Part shown: one piece after another, positions 17,414 to 27,570 of the stretch
Layout: every line of letters begins with the position of its first letter
Numbering within the stretch: position 1 is the stretch's first letter
DNA from: Ezakiella coagulans
Lineage (GTDB): Bacteria > Bacillota > Clostridia > Tissierellales > Peptoniphilaceae
Reading direction: 5' to 3'
Length of the DNA stretch: 64,000 nt
Assembly: GCF_003096635.1 (NCBI RefSeq)
Contig: NZ_QEKV01000002.1
Coordinates: 157,388-221,387, forward strand
Notes under the pieces: model-generated
Seen by the model: only the letters and a program-made list of their open reading frames with translations
Databases searched by the model: none
What the model was told of the DNA's origin: nothing
Made by a program: the position numbers and the translations under genes

Positions 17414-18451
17414 ATGGAGGAAAATAAAAAAATAACTGCATTTCAAAGACATCTATCGCTTTGGGTGCTTTTGTGTATGGCGGTCGGGATTTTAATAGGT
17501 AGATTTCTGCCTGGCGTTACGGAGTTTTTAGGTAAGTTTGAAATTTCAAATATATCGATTCCGATTGCAGTTTTAATTTGGATTATGATTTATCCGATGA
17601 TGATAAAAGTGGACTTTAATAGCGTAAAAGAAGTGGGTAAAAATCCAAAAGGTTTGTATTTGACTTGGATTGTAAACTGGCTTATAAAGCCATTTACGAT
17701 GTATGGAATAGTATATTTCTTTCTGTTTGTGATTTTTAAAAACTATATTTCTCCGGACCTTGCAAGAGAGTATCTGGCGGGGGCGGTTCTTTTAGGGGCG
17801 GCTCCATGTACTGCTATGGTTTTTGTCTGGAGTGCACTCACAAACGGAAACCCGGCTTATACTGTTGTGCAGGTGGCAACAAATAACTTAATAATACTTG
17901 TCGCTTTTGTGCCGATTGTAAAATTTTTACTGGGGGTTTCAAATGTAAGTGTGCCTTATAGTACTCTCTTTTTGAGCGTTTTTCTGTTTGTTGTAATTCC
18001 ACTTGCGGGTGGAATTGTGACAAGGATGACGGTTCTAAAAAAACGCGGCAAAGAATACTTCGAAAGCGAATTTGTTCATAAATTTGACGGAATTACGACT
18101 GTGGGACTTTTATTAACGTTGGTTTTGATTTTTGCATCACAGGCGGAAGTGATTCTTTCAAATCCGCTTCATATCGTTCTTATAGCGATTCCTTTGATAA
18201 TACAGACATTTTTCATTTTCTTTGTTTCTTTCGGAGTTGCAAAGTCAATACGTTTACCGTTTGATATTGCAGCACCGGCGGGAATGATTGGCGCATCGAA
18301 TTTTTTTGAGCTGGCGGTTGCGGTTGCAATTGCACTTTTCGGAACGACAAGTCCTGCAGCACTTGCGACAACTGTCGGAGTTTTAACGGAAGTGCCGGTG
18401 ATGCTGACTCTAGTAAAAATTGCAAATAATTCAAGATATAAATTTGAATGA
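17414..18451 (+). CDS. acr3: Acr3-family arsenite permease
   Basis: 345-residue membrane protein with about ten helices. GAAPCTAMVFVWS carries the essential Cys of helix 4, and the Glu in LTEVPVMLTLV near the C-terminus is the other conserved residue. Exports As(III), energised by ArsA or the proton gradient. Ribosome binding site AAAGGAG, 11 bases after arsA; last gene of the arsenic operon, followed by a terminator. Confidence 0.93.
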   Translation: MEENKKITAFQRHLSLWVLLCMAVGILIGRFLPGVTEFLGKFEISNISIPIAVLIWIMIYPMMIKVDFNSVKEVGKNPKGLYLTWIVNWLIKPFTMYGIVYFFLFVIFKNYISPDLAREYLAGAVLLGAAPCTAMVFVWSALTNGNPAYTVVQVATNNLIILVAFVPIVKFLLGVSNVSVPYSTLFLSVFLFVVIPLAGGIVTRMTVLKKRGKEYFESEFVHKFDGITTVGLLLTLVLIFASQAEVILSNPLHIVLIAIPLIIQTFFIFFVSFGVAKSIRLPFDIAAPAGMIGASNFFELAVAVAIALFGTTSPAALATTVGVLTEVPVMLTLVKIANNSRYKFE

Positions 18452-18458
18452 TATTATA

Positions 18459-18493
18459 AAATATCCGGAATAATATTTCCGGGTATTTTTTTG
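18459..18493 (+). terminator. Terminator of the ars operon
   Basis: Stem aatatccggaa / ttccgggtatt (one G-U pair), then seven T. Confidence 0.8.
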
Positions 18494-18566
18494 TTGTCTT
18501 ATTTTTTTAAGTTTCATTTGTAGTTTTATATAAAAAATATTATAATATAAAGAGGAGGAGAAAAAT

Positions 18567-19694
18567 ATGTATTTAAAAAATGGAAAATATTTGACAAGAG
18601 ACGGAATTTTAAAAGATAATCCGGGAATCTTGGTGGAAGACGGAAAAATAAAATCAATCGGAGAAAGTTCGGACAAAGATGTAATTGACTGCACAGGGAA
18701 AATTATTTTTCCAGGATTTGTTGAAGCACACTGTCACACAGGTCTTGATGAACAAGACATCGGGTATGAAGGACAGGACTACAATGAAGCAAGCGAACCT
18801 ATTCAAGCGGATTGTCGCGGTCTTGACGGAATAAATCCTTTCGAATCAGGTATAAAGGATGCAATGGAAGGTGGAGTTACAACTTTCAACGCCGGACCGG
18901 GTTCGGCAAATGTTATTGGTGGAACTTTCTGCTGTTTGAAATCATTTGGATCATCAGTCGATGAAATGGTTATAAAAAAAGACAGTGCAATGAAAATTGC
19001 ATTCGGTGAAAATCCAAAGAGATTTTACGGTCAGTCTCAAAAGAAAAGCCCTTATACAAGAATGAAAATCGCTTCACTTTTGAGAGAATATATAAACAAA
19101 GCTATTGAATATGGAAAGGACAAGGAACACAAATTCGATTTGGGACTTGAAGCATTCCAAAAAGTTATAAATCATGAAATCCCTCTAAAGGCACACTGCC
19201 ACAGAGCGGACGACATTGCAACTGCTATAAGAATTGCAAAAGAATTCGGCCTTGGTCTCACGCTCGACCACGTGACGGAAGGACATAAAATTGTGGATTT
19301 GATTAAAAATTCAGGATTTAGCTGTATAGTTGGACCGAGTTTCGGCGGCAGAAGTAAAGTCGAGCTTAAGGATAAATGTTTTGAAACAGCAGGCATTTTG
19401 GCAAATGCAGGAGTTAAAGTCGCAATTATGACAGACTCGACGGTTATACCGCTCCAAAACCTTACAATGTGCGCAATGCTTGCATACAGACACGGCATGA
19501 AAAAAGAAGATGCATATAAAGCAATCACGATTAACGCTGCGGAAATAATTGGAGTTGAAGACAGAGTCGGCTCGATTGAAGAAGGAAAAGATGCGGACTT
19601 TGCAATTTTCAATGAAGATTTTATGGAATCCACAAACGCAAGATGCGTAAAGACAATAATAGACGGAAAGGTGAGATTTAGTGAAGAAGTATAA
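18567..19694 (+). CDS. Amidohydrolase (imidazolonepropionase-like metal-dependent hydrolase)
   Basis: 375 residues, ribosome binding site GAGGAGG. The family metal motif GFVEAHCHTG (HxH) lies near residues 51-60, later metal His in KAHCHRADD and LDHVTEGH, and the last Asp in IMTDSTVIP. The C-terminal GVEDRVGSIEEGKDADFAIF is the usual composite beta-sandwich ending. Cytosolic hydrolase of cyclic amides or similar; substrate not determined. The 3' end overlaps the HAD gene by 14 bases. Confidence 0.85.
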   Translation: MYLKNGKYLTRDGILKDNPGILVEDGKIKSIGESSDKDVIDCTGKIIFPGFVEAHCHTGLDEQDIGYEGQDYNEASEPIQADCRGLDGINPFESGIKDAMEGGVTTFNAGPGSANVIGGTFCCLKSFGSSVDEMVIKKDSAMKIAFGENPKRFYGQSQKKSPYTRMKIASLLREYINKAIEYGKDKEHKFDLGLEAFQKVINHEIPLKAHCHRADDIATAIRIAKEFGLGLTLDHVTEGHKIVDLIKNSGFSCIVGPSFGGRSKVELKDKCFETAGILANAGVKVAIMTDSTVIPLQNLTMCAMLAYRHGMKKEDAYKAITINAAEIIGVEDRVGSIEEGKDADFAIFNEDFMESTNARCVKTIIDGKVRFSEEV

Positions 19695-20301
19695 GAATCT
19701 CATCTTCGATTGCGACGGTACGCTCCTCGATTCAAACGAAGCGACGGTCGGTGCATTCGATGCATTTGCAAGGCTTATGATCAATCGCGGTTTGACGGAA
19801 AAAGAAACTGACGATATTTTCCACGCTTCTTCCGAACAGTCTGTCATAAATCTTGGAATTCCGACGACTACTGCAAATATGCTTAAACTGCAGGAACTTT
19901 TTGATGCGAACAGCGGGAGTATAAAGTTTTTTGACGGCGTTGAAGATGTGCTTGCGATTTTGAAGGACAAGAATATAAATATGGGCGTTGCGACAAACAG
20001 AAGTGAGGGCGAAACTCTGATTGCGATGAATGCGAATGGAATCGGAAAATATATCGACAAATTCACATGCAGAGACTACGGTGAAAATCCTAAACCATCA
20101 GGCGACATGCTGAAATATTATTTAAAAAAGTACAATCTTAAAAAAGATGAAACGCTCATGCTCGGAAACGCAATTGCGGACCATTTGGCAGCGATTGACG
20201 CCGGAATTGACTATGCATATTGCATGTGGGGCACGAACCTCAAGCACGACGCCGAAGCGATTGAAATTGAAAAACCGGAGGAGATTTTAAAACTGGTATG
20301 A
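19681..20301 (+). CDS. HAD-superfamily hydrolase (phosphoglycolate phosphatase-like)
   Basis: 206 residues from a GTG start preceded by AAAGGTGAG. Motif I IFDCDGTLLDS, motif II ATNRS, motif III Lys in NPKPSGDM and motif IV GNAIADHLAAIDAG are all present. Probably dephosphorylates a small sugar phosphate. It is a close paralogue of the HAD gene at 57716 (shared NAI(A/T)DH(L/M)AAIDAGID block). Overlaps both neighbours, so part of one operon. Confidence 0.85.
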   Translation: MKKYKNLIFDCDGTLLDSNEATVGAFDAFARLMINRGLTEKETDDIFHASSEQSVINLGIPTTTANMLKLQELFDANSGSIKFFDGVEDVLAILKDKNINMGVATNRSEGETLIAMNANGIGKYIDKFTCRDYGENPKPSGDMLKYYLKKYNLKKDETLMLGNAIADHLAAIDAGIDYAYCMWGTNLKHDAEAIEIEKPEEILKLV

Positions 20302-20870
20302 TTATTTTAGGCAGCTCATCTCCGAGAAGAAAAGATATTTTGGACATGATGGGCGTAAAATTTAAAGTTGTAAAACCGATTGTCGACGAGGATAGCATCC
20401 GGGCGAAGTTCGATATAAAAAACGGCGACGACAAAAATGAACTCGTCAAGGAACTCTCGTTTTCTAAATTAAAATCGATTGAAAAGGATTTTTCAAGTGA
20501 CACAATTTTATGTGCAGACACACTTGTATTTTTGGGAAATGAAGCTCTTGGAAAACCGAAAAATCACGAAGATGCTAAGAGAATGCTCCGAGAACTGCTC
20601 GGAAAAACTCACGAGGTTATCACCGGAGTTTCGATAAAAAAAGACGGAGAAGTGAGAACATTTTCCGTGGAGACCAAGGTAAAATTTAGAGAAAATTCGG
20701 AGCTTATTTCGAGACTCATCGAGGAGTATGTCGAGAGTGGAGAAAGCGACGGAAAAGCCGGAGCATACGGAATTCAGGACAGCGGTGCACTCTTTGTCGA
20801 CTCGATCGACGGGGACTACTACAATGTTGTGGGTCTTCCGATTGATGCGGTTTTGGGTGTTTTGAAATAA
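20298..20870 (+). CDS. maf: Maf-family nucleotide pyrophosphatase
   Basis: 190 residues beginning MIILGSSSPRR, the Maf signature with the SxxR phosphate-binding motif. CADTLVF and YGIQDSGALF are further Maf motifs. The family hydrolyses non-canonical or UTP/dTTP nucleotides. ATGA overlap with the HAD gene. Confidence 0.9.
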   Translation: MIILGSSSPRRKDILDMMGVKFKVVKPIVDEDSIRAKFDIKNGDDKNELVKELSFSKLKSIEKDFSSDTILCADTLVFLGNEALGKPKNHEDAKRMLRELLGKTHEVITGVSIKKDGEVRTFSVETKVKFRENSELISRLIEEYVESGESDGKAGAYGIQDSGALFVDSIDGDYYNVVGLPIDAVLGVLK

Positions 20871-20887
20871 TTTAAGATAGAATATTG

Positions 20888-20947
20888 GGCAACTGATTTA
20901 TTGTCGGGATTTTTGGAAAATCTCGGGAATATTTTCGGTTGCTTTTT
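20888..20947 (+). terminator. Possible terminator after maf
   Basis: Outer arms gcaac / gttgc enclose an imperfect inner stem (gggattttt / aaaatctcg), followed by TTTTTGTTTG. Loose structure, so moderate confidence only. Confidence 0.4.
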
Positions 20948-20975
20948 GTTTGGGGGAGTTTATTTGGATTTATAT

Positions 20976-21024
20976 AAAAAGTGATTAACCAATAGTTAAT
21001 TTCAACTAAAGGTTAATCACTTTT
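20976..21024. terminator. Long inverted repeat, probably a bidirectional terminator
   Basis: Perfect 14-bp arms aaaagtgattaacc (20977-20990) / ggttaatcactttt (21011-21024), with a further short tagtt / aacta stem in the loop. It sits between the maf operon and a minus-strand gene. Confidence 0.6.
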
Positions 21025-21075
21025 AGATAATCCTATATTGTCTTAAATTTTTCATTAAGAGAACGATATTCTACA

Positions 21076-21477
21076 TTAATTCCATAAAAATTCCAACTCA
21101 CCTGTTGCTTCTTCAAATTTTAGAATCAAATAGTATCGACATTTTTTATCAACATTTATAGTAGCATTTGGCATATTAGAATTCAGGTGTAACAATATTT
21201 TTTTGTTATTATCCCATATTTCTGCCATTACAAGCCCATTTTCAACTATACTGTTTAAGCAAAAATCATAACTGCGATTTTCCTTAAACTTAAGTATTTT
21301 TTTTATATAGCCATTGCAGGATACAAATTTTATCCTACATCGTTTCTTATTTCTAAACGAAGCAATAAACAATTTAGCTGTTTTCCTACTTATAATTAAA
21401 TACCCCTTAATCCACAAAGTATAAAATAATATTATTAAAAAAGTCATAAGTAATATAAATATAAATAAGTAATCCAT
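21076..21477 (-). CDS. Hypothetical protein with one N-terminal membrane anchor
   Basis: 133 residues, not recognised. Residues about 4-26 are a transmembrane helix or uncleaved signal; the rest is basic and then beta-like, with short segments such as RSYDFCLN and CRYYLILKFEEATGELE. It has a good ribosome binding site (GAGGGAG) on the minus strand. Lies alone between the maf operon and an IS remnant, and is more AT-rich than its neighbours, so it may belong to an accessory insertion. Confidence 0.55.
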   Translation of the reverse strand: MDYLFIFILLMTFLIILFYTLWIKGYLIISRKTAKLFIASFRNKKRCRIKFVSCNGYIKKILKFKENRSYDFCLNSIVENGLVMAEIWDNNKKILLHLNSNMPNATINVDKKCRYYLILKFEEATGELEFLWN

Positions 21478-21573
21478 ACTATAGTCTCCCTCTTTTTAGA
21501 TTATTTTTTATAACAAGTGGAAATGTTTAATTCTTTTAAGATAGTTGTATAATCTCTTTACAGCGAATATTTG

Positions 21574-22011
21574 ATGTGTTCCCCAAAAATTGGACACATT
21601 TATACACTTATCCTTAAGCATGCTTTCTACTAGACGGATAAATTTTTGAATTCGAGTGTCAAGAGTTGCGAAGCCTTTGACATGAGTAAATTCGAAAATT
21701 TATAATTCCGTGGCTTTTTAGCAAATGTTGTTAGTTTTGTTTTCTCCCTTAGATACAATTCTACTAGATTATTTTGTTCTTGTAAAGTCAATTTGTTTCT
21801 TTTGTTTGAGTACATGAATGCATCGGGTTCATAGTTGTTGTAGGTTTTAATCCAGTCTTAAAGGGTAGATTTTGGTATGTTGTTTCTTTTGACAAATTTT
21901 GAGAGTGAGACTTTTGAGTTTAGGTGTTCTTTTACTTTTGTTTTTTGTTTCTTTTGTGTAGTTCATTTCTCCTCCTTTTTTGTCCGATTTTTGGGGACTG
22001 TCCAACACACC
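21574..22011 (-). mobile_element. Internally deleted IS-element remnant
   Basis: Both ends are visible as an inverted repeat: left tgtgttccccaaaaattgga (21574-) and, on the other strand, right end tgtgttggacagtccccaaa (to 22011). The left copy lacks about seven bases present in the right. In between is a broken transposase first frame. Total about 440 bp, so most of the element is lost. Confidence 0.6.
21630..21966 (-). pseudogene. IS transposase OrfA-like (HTH) fragment
   Basis: From an ATG at 21966 with an AAAGGAGG site, the minus strand encodes a basic start. After a frameshift it reads SLSKFVKRNNIPKSTL, then a TAG-like break (TAA), then DWIKTYNNYEPDAF, the HTH pattern of IS3-type OrfA. 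At least one frameshift and one in-frame stop; no DDE catalytic part remains. Confidence 0.6.
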
Positions 22012-22657
22012 AAGGGGGATATATTATATTTATGTTTTTAAATGGTTAATTAAAAAAAATGAGTGTAGTAGAATAAGAGAACCGAAAAATAGAATAGAAA
22101 AGTGAAAAAAGAATAATGGAGAAGTGAAAAAGAATAATAGAGTAGTTAAAATGCATCTGAATTTGTGTGTGTAAAATTTTAATTAATAGTTAGATTTATT
22201 TTTGCATAGCAATTGAGTTAAAAATATTGTACTTGTAAAAAAGTCCGAAATGCATTTAAAATCAAAAAAAGTTATTATTGTCTTTTGTGAAGAATGATGT
22301 CTTTTTATCAATTCTGTTTTGGATTTATACAAAGACGGAGAAAAATATTTAAAAGCAATGCAAAATTATGCAAGCGCTATGCAAACGATATGCAAGTACT
22401 ATGCAAAACGATGCCAAGCAAAGAAAAGAAAAGCAAAGCAAAGAAAAGAAAAACAAAGCAAAGAAAAGAAAAACAAACAAAATAAAAACAAACAAAATAA
22501 AATATTCCCACATTTTTCTAATTTGACATTTCTCGGGATATATATTTCTAGAGTTTGATTAATTTGTGTGTTTGTTTTTGTTTATGATATGTAATCTGCA
22601 TCAATTGATATATTGTTTATAAAATGTTATAATATGGCTATATGAAAGGAAGATTAT
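22012..22657. other. Non-coding AT-rich stretch upstream of secA
   Basis: No supportable gene in about 650 bases. It holds purine-rich direct repeats near 22100-22145, the low-complexity array described separately, and the secA leader. A -10-like TATAAT (22629-22634) lies just before the secA ribosome binding site. Confidence 0.6.
22358..22502. repeat. Low-complexity array: 10-11 bp ATGCAA repeats, then CAAAGAAAAGAAAAG repeats
   Basis: Five ATGCAAnnnn(n) units at 22358-22412 are followed by about 90 bases of purine-only units. The period near 10.5 bp matches one DNA helical turn. A short open frame over it is compositionally extreme and has no ribosome binding site. Confidence 0.65.
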
Positions 22658-22658
22658 T

Positions 22659-25379
22659 ATGGGTTTATTTGAAAAAATTTTTGGCACTCCGTCCGCAAAA
22701 GAATTAAAAAAGATTGAGCCGATTGTGGATGAGGTTATGAGCCTTGAAGATAAATATAAAGCACTTTCCGACGAGGATTTGAAAAATAAGACGCTCGAGT
22801 TTAAGGAGCTTTTGAACGGCGGAAAGACGCTTGATGATATTCTCCCTGAAGCATTTGCAGCTATAAGAGAGGCGGATTATCGTGTTTTGAAGATGCGCCC
22901 TTTCAGAGTACAAGTAATAGGGGGAATGGTTTTACACCAAGGAAAGATTGCGGAAATGAAGACCGGGGAAGGAAAGACTTTGGTTGCGACTTTGCCGGCA
23001 TATTTAAATGCACTTTCAGGAAAAGGAGTACACATTGTCACGGTCAACGATTACCTTGCAAAGCGTGACAGAAATTGGATGGGCAAGGTTTTTGAATTTA
23101 TGGGGTTAAAAGTCGGCGTTATCGTTAACGGAATGGATAATGTCGAAAGAAGAGACGCATATGATGCGGATATAACTTATGGGACAAACAATGAGTTCGG
23201 ATTTGACTATTTGAGAGATAATATGGTCATTTACAAGGGCAATATGGTTCAAAGGGGTCAAAATTTTGCAATCGTTGACGAAGTCGACTCGATTTTGATC
23301 GACGAAGCAAGAACACCGCTCATTATAAGTGGTCAATCTGACAAGCCGACAGATCTTTATGAAAAGGCAAAGGCTTTTGCAAGTACTGCAACGTTCAGGT
23401 ATTTGGACCCGAATGAAAAGCCAATCAGTCCGCTTGATTTCGACAAGGATATGCCGGAAGAAACGGTGGATTATGTCATTGATGAAAAGGGAAATTCCGT
23501 TTCACTTACAGAGCTTGGGACAAGAGATGCTGAAAAGTTTTTCGGAGTTGAAAATCTTGCGGATATCGACAATATTGAAATTATGCACCACATTAATATT
23601 GCTTTAAAAGCTAAGGCGCTTATGAAAAAGGACAAGGATTATGTAGTAAAAGATGGCGAAGTTCTTATTGTTGACGAGTTCACCGGACGTATTATGTACG
23701 GTAGAAGATACAGCGACGGGCTTCACCAAGCGATTGAAGCAAAGGAAGGTTTGGATGTTAGAAATGAGTCGATGACTCTTGCAACGATCACTTTCCAAAA
23801 CTATTTCCGTATGTATGAAAAGCTTTCAGGTATGACGGGTACTGCGATGACTGAAGAAAGTGAATTTAGAGAAATTTACGATATGGAAGTCATTGAAATT
23901 CCGACAAATAAGCCTGTTCAAAGAATAGATTACGACGATGAAATTTATGCAACAATTGCGGGCAAAGATACGGCGATTGTTCGTGACATAAAGGAATGTT
24001 TTGAAAAGGGACAACCGGTTCTTGTCGGTACTATAACAATTGAGGACTCTGAGCATTTGTCACGACTTTTAAAGAAAGAAAGAATTCCGCACAGAGTTTT
24101 GAATGCGAAGTTCCATGAAAAGGAAGCGGAAATTGTCGCACAAGCAGGACGTCTCGGTGCGGTTACAATTGCAACGAATATGGCAGGTCGTGGTACGGAT
24201 ATTATGCTCGGCGGAAATCCTGAACACATGGCAATGAACGATATTAGACGCGAAGTGGAAGATGAAACTCTTCTTCCAAATATCGAAGGTCATGAAAACA
24301 CTGATGATCCGGCACTTTTGGCATACAGAAAGAAATATCACGATTTAGTTGAAAAATATAAAGAAGAAATCAAAGAAGAAAAGCAAAAGGTTATGGAAGC
24401 CGGCGGTCTTCACATTATCGGTACGCAAAGACACGAAAGTAGACGTATTGACAATCAGTTAAGAGGTCGTGCAGGTCGTCAAGGAGACCCGGGTTCATCG
24501 AAGTTCTACATTTCAACTGAGGATGATTTGATGAGACTTTTCGGCGGTGAAATGCTTAAAAATCTAATTCAAAAATACGGCGAAGGCGATGATGTGCCAC
24601 TTAAACACAAGCTCATCACAAAGAGAATTGAAACGGCTCAAAGAAACGTTGAAGCTAACAACTTCAGAACACGTAAGCACGTTTTACAATACGACGATGT
24701 TATGAATCAACAAAGAAACATTATTTACGGAGAAAGAAAGAAGTTGCTTGATGAAGATAATATCAAGTCACAAATTCTTGATATGATTGATTCGGAAATC
24801 GACTTCATTGTGGATTCCGCTGCTGTTGATTTTGATAAGACTGCAGAGTGGAACGCACCGGCTGCTGCTCTTGAGCTCGAAAGAGTTTTTGGAGTTGTCC
24901 CGAAAGAAGCTGACACGCCGAATGCAATGAAAGAAGAAGTTAAGGATTTGATTCTTGACGAATACAAGAGACGCGAAGATGAATTTGGCGAAGAAAACAT
25001 CAGAAATATCGAAAGAATTCTCCTTTTGAGAGTTGTTGACGAAAAGTGGATGGACCAAATCGATGCTATGGATCAGCTTAAAACCGGTATCGGACTTAGA
25101 GCATATGGTCAAAAGGACCCGGTTCAAGCTTACCAAATTGAAGGTTCACAAATGTTTGAAGATATGAACAGAGAAATCCGTTCAGATTTTTTGAGATTTT
25201 TATTCCACGTTGAAGATCCTGAAAAAGTTGAAAAGAAAAGAATGTCAAAAAATATCAAAGAAGGTGCTTCTGACAAGCAACAAACTATTAAGCGCCAAGC
25301 TCCTAAGGTTGGAAGAAACGATCCATGTCCATGTGGAAGCGGTAAGAAGTACAAAAATTGTTGCGGGAGGAATGAATAA
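22659..25379 (+). CDS. secA: Preprotein translocase ATPase SecA
   Basis: 906 residues, full length. Walker A is in [16 protein letters not shown] (near residues 103-118), Walker B in [16 protein letters not shown], and the second helicase lobe contains [10 protein letters not shown]. The C-terminus ends with the zinc-binding SEC-C motif [13 protein letters not shown], which contacts SecB-like partners or ribosomes. It drives export through SecYEG. Ribosome binding site AAAGGAAG. The stop overlaps the prfB start by one base, the classic secA-prfB order. Confidence 0.96.
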   Translation: MGLFEKIFGTPSAKELKKIEPIVDEVMSLEDKYKALSDEDLKNKTLEFKELLNGGKTLDDILPEAFAAIREADYRVLKMRPFRVQVIGGMVLHQGKIAEMKTGEGKTLVATLPAYLNALSGKGVHIVTVNDYLAKRDRNWMGKVFEFMGLKVGVIVNGMDNVERRDAYDADITYGTNNEFGFDYLRDNMVIYKGNMVQRGQNFAIVDEVDSILIDEARTPLIISGQSDKPTDLYEKAKAFASTATFRYLDPNEKPISPLDFDKDMPEETVDYVIDEKGNSVSLTELGTRDAEKFFGVENLADIDNIEIMHHINIALKAKALMKKDKDYVVKDGEVLIVDEFTGRIMYGRRYSDGLHQAIEAKEGLDVRNESMTLATITFQNYFRMYEKLSGMTGTAMTEESEFREIYDMEVIEIPTNKPVQRIDYDDEIYATIAGKDTAIVRDIKECFEKGQPVLVGTITIEDSEHLSRLLKKERIPHRVLNAKFHEKEAEIVAQAGRLGAVTIATNMAGRGTDIMLGGNPEHMAMNDIRREVEDETLLPNIEGHENTDDPALLAYRKKYHDLVEKYKEEIKEEKQKVMEAGGLHIIGTQRHESRRIDNQLRGRAGRQGDPGSSKFYISTEDDLMRLFGGEMLKNLIQKYGEGDDVPLKHKLITKRIETAQRNVEANNFRTRKHVLQYDDVMNQQRNIIYGERKKLLDEDNIKSQILDMIDSEIDFIVDSAAVDFDKTAEWNAPAAALELERVFGVVPKEADTPNAMKEEVKDLILDEYKRREDEFGEENIRNIERILLLRVVDEKWMDQIDAMDQLKTGIGLRAYGQKDPVQAYQIEGSQMFEDMNREIRSDFLRFLFHVEDPEKVEKKRMSKNIKEGASDKQQTIKRQAPKVGRNDPCPCGSGKKYKNCCGRNE

Positions 25380-26495
25380 TGGAAGTGACTAGAGACGTTT
25401 ATCACCAGATAGACGAGCTTATAGAAAAAGTCCAAGAAATCGGGGTGTCTCTTTGACCCTCAAAAAAAGAAAGATGAGTTAAATGAGCTTAAAAAGAAGA
25501 GTTTGGAGTCGGGTTTGTGGGACAAGCCGGAGGAAGCCACTCTTCTTATGAAAAAGATAAATGACATAGAGTCGGAGTTAAACGACTACAATTCTCTCTT
25601 AAAGGAACTTCGGGAGCTTCGATTTATGGTCGAGCTCTCCGAAGAATACGGGGATGAAAAAGAGTATTCTATTGAGCTGAAAAAGCTCAAAAATCTCGAG
25701 AGGAGAGTTGTTGACTACAGCTACAGCCAAATGCTTACGGGTGAATACGACACGGGAGATGCAGTCGTTCAAATTCACTCGGGGGCGGGCGGACTTGAAG
25801 CACAAGACTGGGCGGAAATGCTCTATAGGATGTATCAACGATGGTCGCAAAGAAAGGGATTCAAGCTTAATATATACGACATTTTAAAGGATACCGAGGC
25901 CGGCATAAAGAGTGTTACTTTTGCGGTTCAAGGGCGAAATGCGTATGGATATTTGAAAGCGGAAAAAGGCGTGCACAGACTTGTTCGAATCAGTCCGTTT
26001 GACACTGCACGAAAAAGACACACGAGTTTTGCAAGTGTGGATGTAATTCCGTCGCTTGATGACGATATCGAGGTTTCGATAAATGAAAACGATCTTGAAA
26101 TTGACACCTATCGCTCGAGCGGTGCAGGCGGTCAAAGCGTCAACACTACTGACTCTGCGGTTCGAATAAAACATATTCCGACTGGCATTGTGGTTTCCTG
26201 TCAAAACGAAAGGAGCCAACTCAAAAACAAGGAAGTCGCTCTTAAAATTTTGAAGGGAAAACTCATAGCTTTGAAAGAGGAAGAACGCAAGGAAAAGATT
26301 GAGGACCTTGCCGGGAACTATTCGAAAATCGAGTGGGGCAGCCAAATCAGGAGTTATGTTTTTCATCCGTATAAGATGGTCAAGGACCACCGAACAAACT
26401 TTGAGGTCGGCGATGTTTCATCGGTTATGGACGGTGAGATTGACGAGTTTATAAGAGCGTATTTGCTCTACAGGAAAAAGGAAGGCGCAAATTGA
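25379..26495 (+). CDS. prfB: Peptide chain release factor 2, programmed +1 frameshift
   Basis: Translation starts at ATG 25379 and reads 25 codons to CTT-TGA (TGA 25454-25456). Shifting +1 at CTT continues with DPQKKKDELNELKKK and on to 26495, giving about 371 residues. The catalytic GGQ is in SSGAGGQSVN. RF2 releases peptides at UGA and UAA, and low RF2 promotes the shift, so the gene autoregulates. The downstream frame alone would lack the N-terminal domain. It overlaps secA and tsaE by one and four bases. Confidence 0.95.
25442..25457 (+). other. RF2 programmed frameshift site
   Basis: Sequence GGGGTGTCTCTTTGAC. The slippery CTT, the stop TGA and the following C are canonical. The internal Shine-Dalgarno-like element is GGGGTG three bases before CTT, instead of the usual AGGGGG. 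Confidence 0.9.
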
Positions 26496-26911
26496 AATTC
26501 GAATTAAAAAGCTTAGACGATACAACTTCAATTGCGAAGAAAATAGCGGAGATTTTAGAATCGGGCGACGTCGTTTTTTTGGAAGGCGACTTGGGAACGG
26601 GGAAGACCACTTTTGTGAATGAAATCGCAAAAATTTACGGCACCCTTGCAAAGAGCCCGACTTTTTCGCTTGTAAATCTTTATGACGGCGAAAAAAGAAT
26701 TTCGCACATCGACCTTTACAGACTTGAAACAATCGACGAAGCATATAACATAGGCATCGAAGAAATTCTTGACGACGACACGATTAAGTTTATTGAGTGG
26801 CCAGAAATTTTGGGTGATGAGCCGTTCGATTTAAAGCTCACTTTCAAATACGAAGATGGAAAACGAGTGCTATATCTCGAAGGAGATGCATTAAAAAGAG
26901 GAGATTTTTAA
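26492..26911 (+). CDS. tsaE: tRNA t6A biosynthesis ATPase TsaE
   Basis: 139 residues starting at TTG that overlaps the prfB stop (ATTGA). The P-loop GDLGTGKTTF lies near residues 33-42, and the switch motif SPTFSLVN is conserved. TsaE powers the TsaB-TsaD complex that makes N6-threonylcarbamoyladenosine on tRNA. Genes tsaE-tsaB-rimI-tsaD are contiguous and overlapping. Confidence 0.93.
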   Translation: MKFELKSLDDTTSIAKKIAEILESGDVVFLEGDLGTGKTTFVNEIAKIYGTLAKSPTFSLVNLYDGEKRISHIDLYRLETIDEAYNIGIEEILDDDTIKFIEWPEILGDEPFDLKLTFKYEDGKRVLYLEGDALKRGDF

Positions 26912-27570
26912 TGGACAAGGTTTTACTTAATTTACTTACGGGAACGGCATCCACAGGAGTTTCCATTACAAAAGGCGACGAGACTCTGATTTCGATTTCA
27001 ATCGAGACGGGCATTCGCCAATCGGAAACTATTTTTAAAATGATCAAGGATGCCTTTTCGTATGTAGACTTGACAATTAAAGATATTGACGCGGTTTCAA
27101 CTTTGAAGGGACCGGGCTCTTTTACGGGGCTCAGAGTGGGTCTTGCCGCCGCAAAGGCAATCGCTTTTGCCGTTAATGTACCGATTGTGCTTGTGGACAC
27201 GATGGACGCGATTTTTCATGAAGCGAATTATGAAAAAGACGTTCTCACGATTATGGATGCAAGGCGCGACAGAGTTTATTTAAAAAAGCACTACGGCGAC
27301 GAAAGAGCAGACGAGATTTCGGAAGTTGCTGCAATAGAGCCGAGGGAAAACACAGTTGTCGTCGGAGAAAATGCACTTAAATATAAAGATATTTTTACGG
27401 AAAAAGGATATACATTCATTCCGAAAAAAGATGTTTACTTAACAATAAAGGGTCTCACCGAAGCAGCACTTCGAGTGAGTGAGGACGACTATGTTGACAG
27501 CCTTGAATCGAGACTCGATTATCTAAAAAAGGACAGCGATGTCGTCACTGTGAAAAAAGAAAAGCTATGA
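26911..27570 (+). CDS. tsaB: tRNA t6A complex subunit TsaB
   Basis: 219 residues of the ASKHA fold. The N-terminus LLNLLTGTASTGVSI and the GPGSFTGLRVGLAAAKA block are typical TsaB. It is a TsaD paralogue without its own catalysis and serves as a scaffold. One-base overlap (TAATG) with tsaE and ATGA overlap with rimI. Confidence 0.92.
   Translation: MDKVLLNLLTGTASTGVSITKGDETLISISIETGIRQSETIFKMIKDAFSYVDLTIKDIDAVSTLKGPGSFTGLRVGLAAAKAIAFAVNVPIVLVDTMDAIFHEANYEKDVLTIMDARRDRVYLKKHYGDERADEISEVAAIEPRENTVVVGENALKYKDIFTEKGYTFIPKKDVYLTIKGLTEAALRVSEDDYVDSLESRLDYLKKDSDVVTVKKEKL

Noticed and set aside
22358-22412. Possible CRISPR-like array
   Set aside because: Units of 10-11 bp without spacers or cas genes; simple tandem repeat.
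22319-22558. 79-codon Lys/Gln-rich open frame
   Set aside because: It runs through a low-complexity repeat, has no ribosome binding site and extreme composition.
25454-25456. In-frame TGA as a possible selenocysteine codon
   Set aside because: The context CTTTGAC after 25 codons of prfB is the known RF2 frameshift site.
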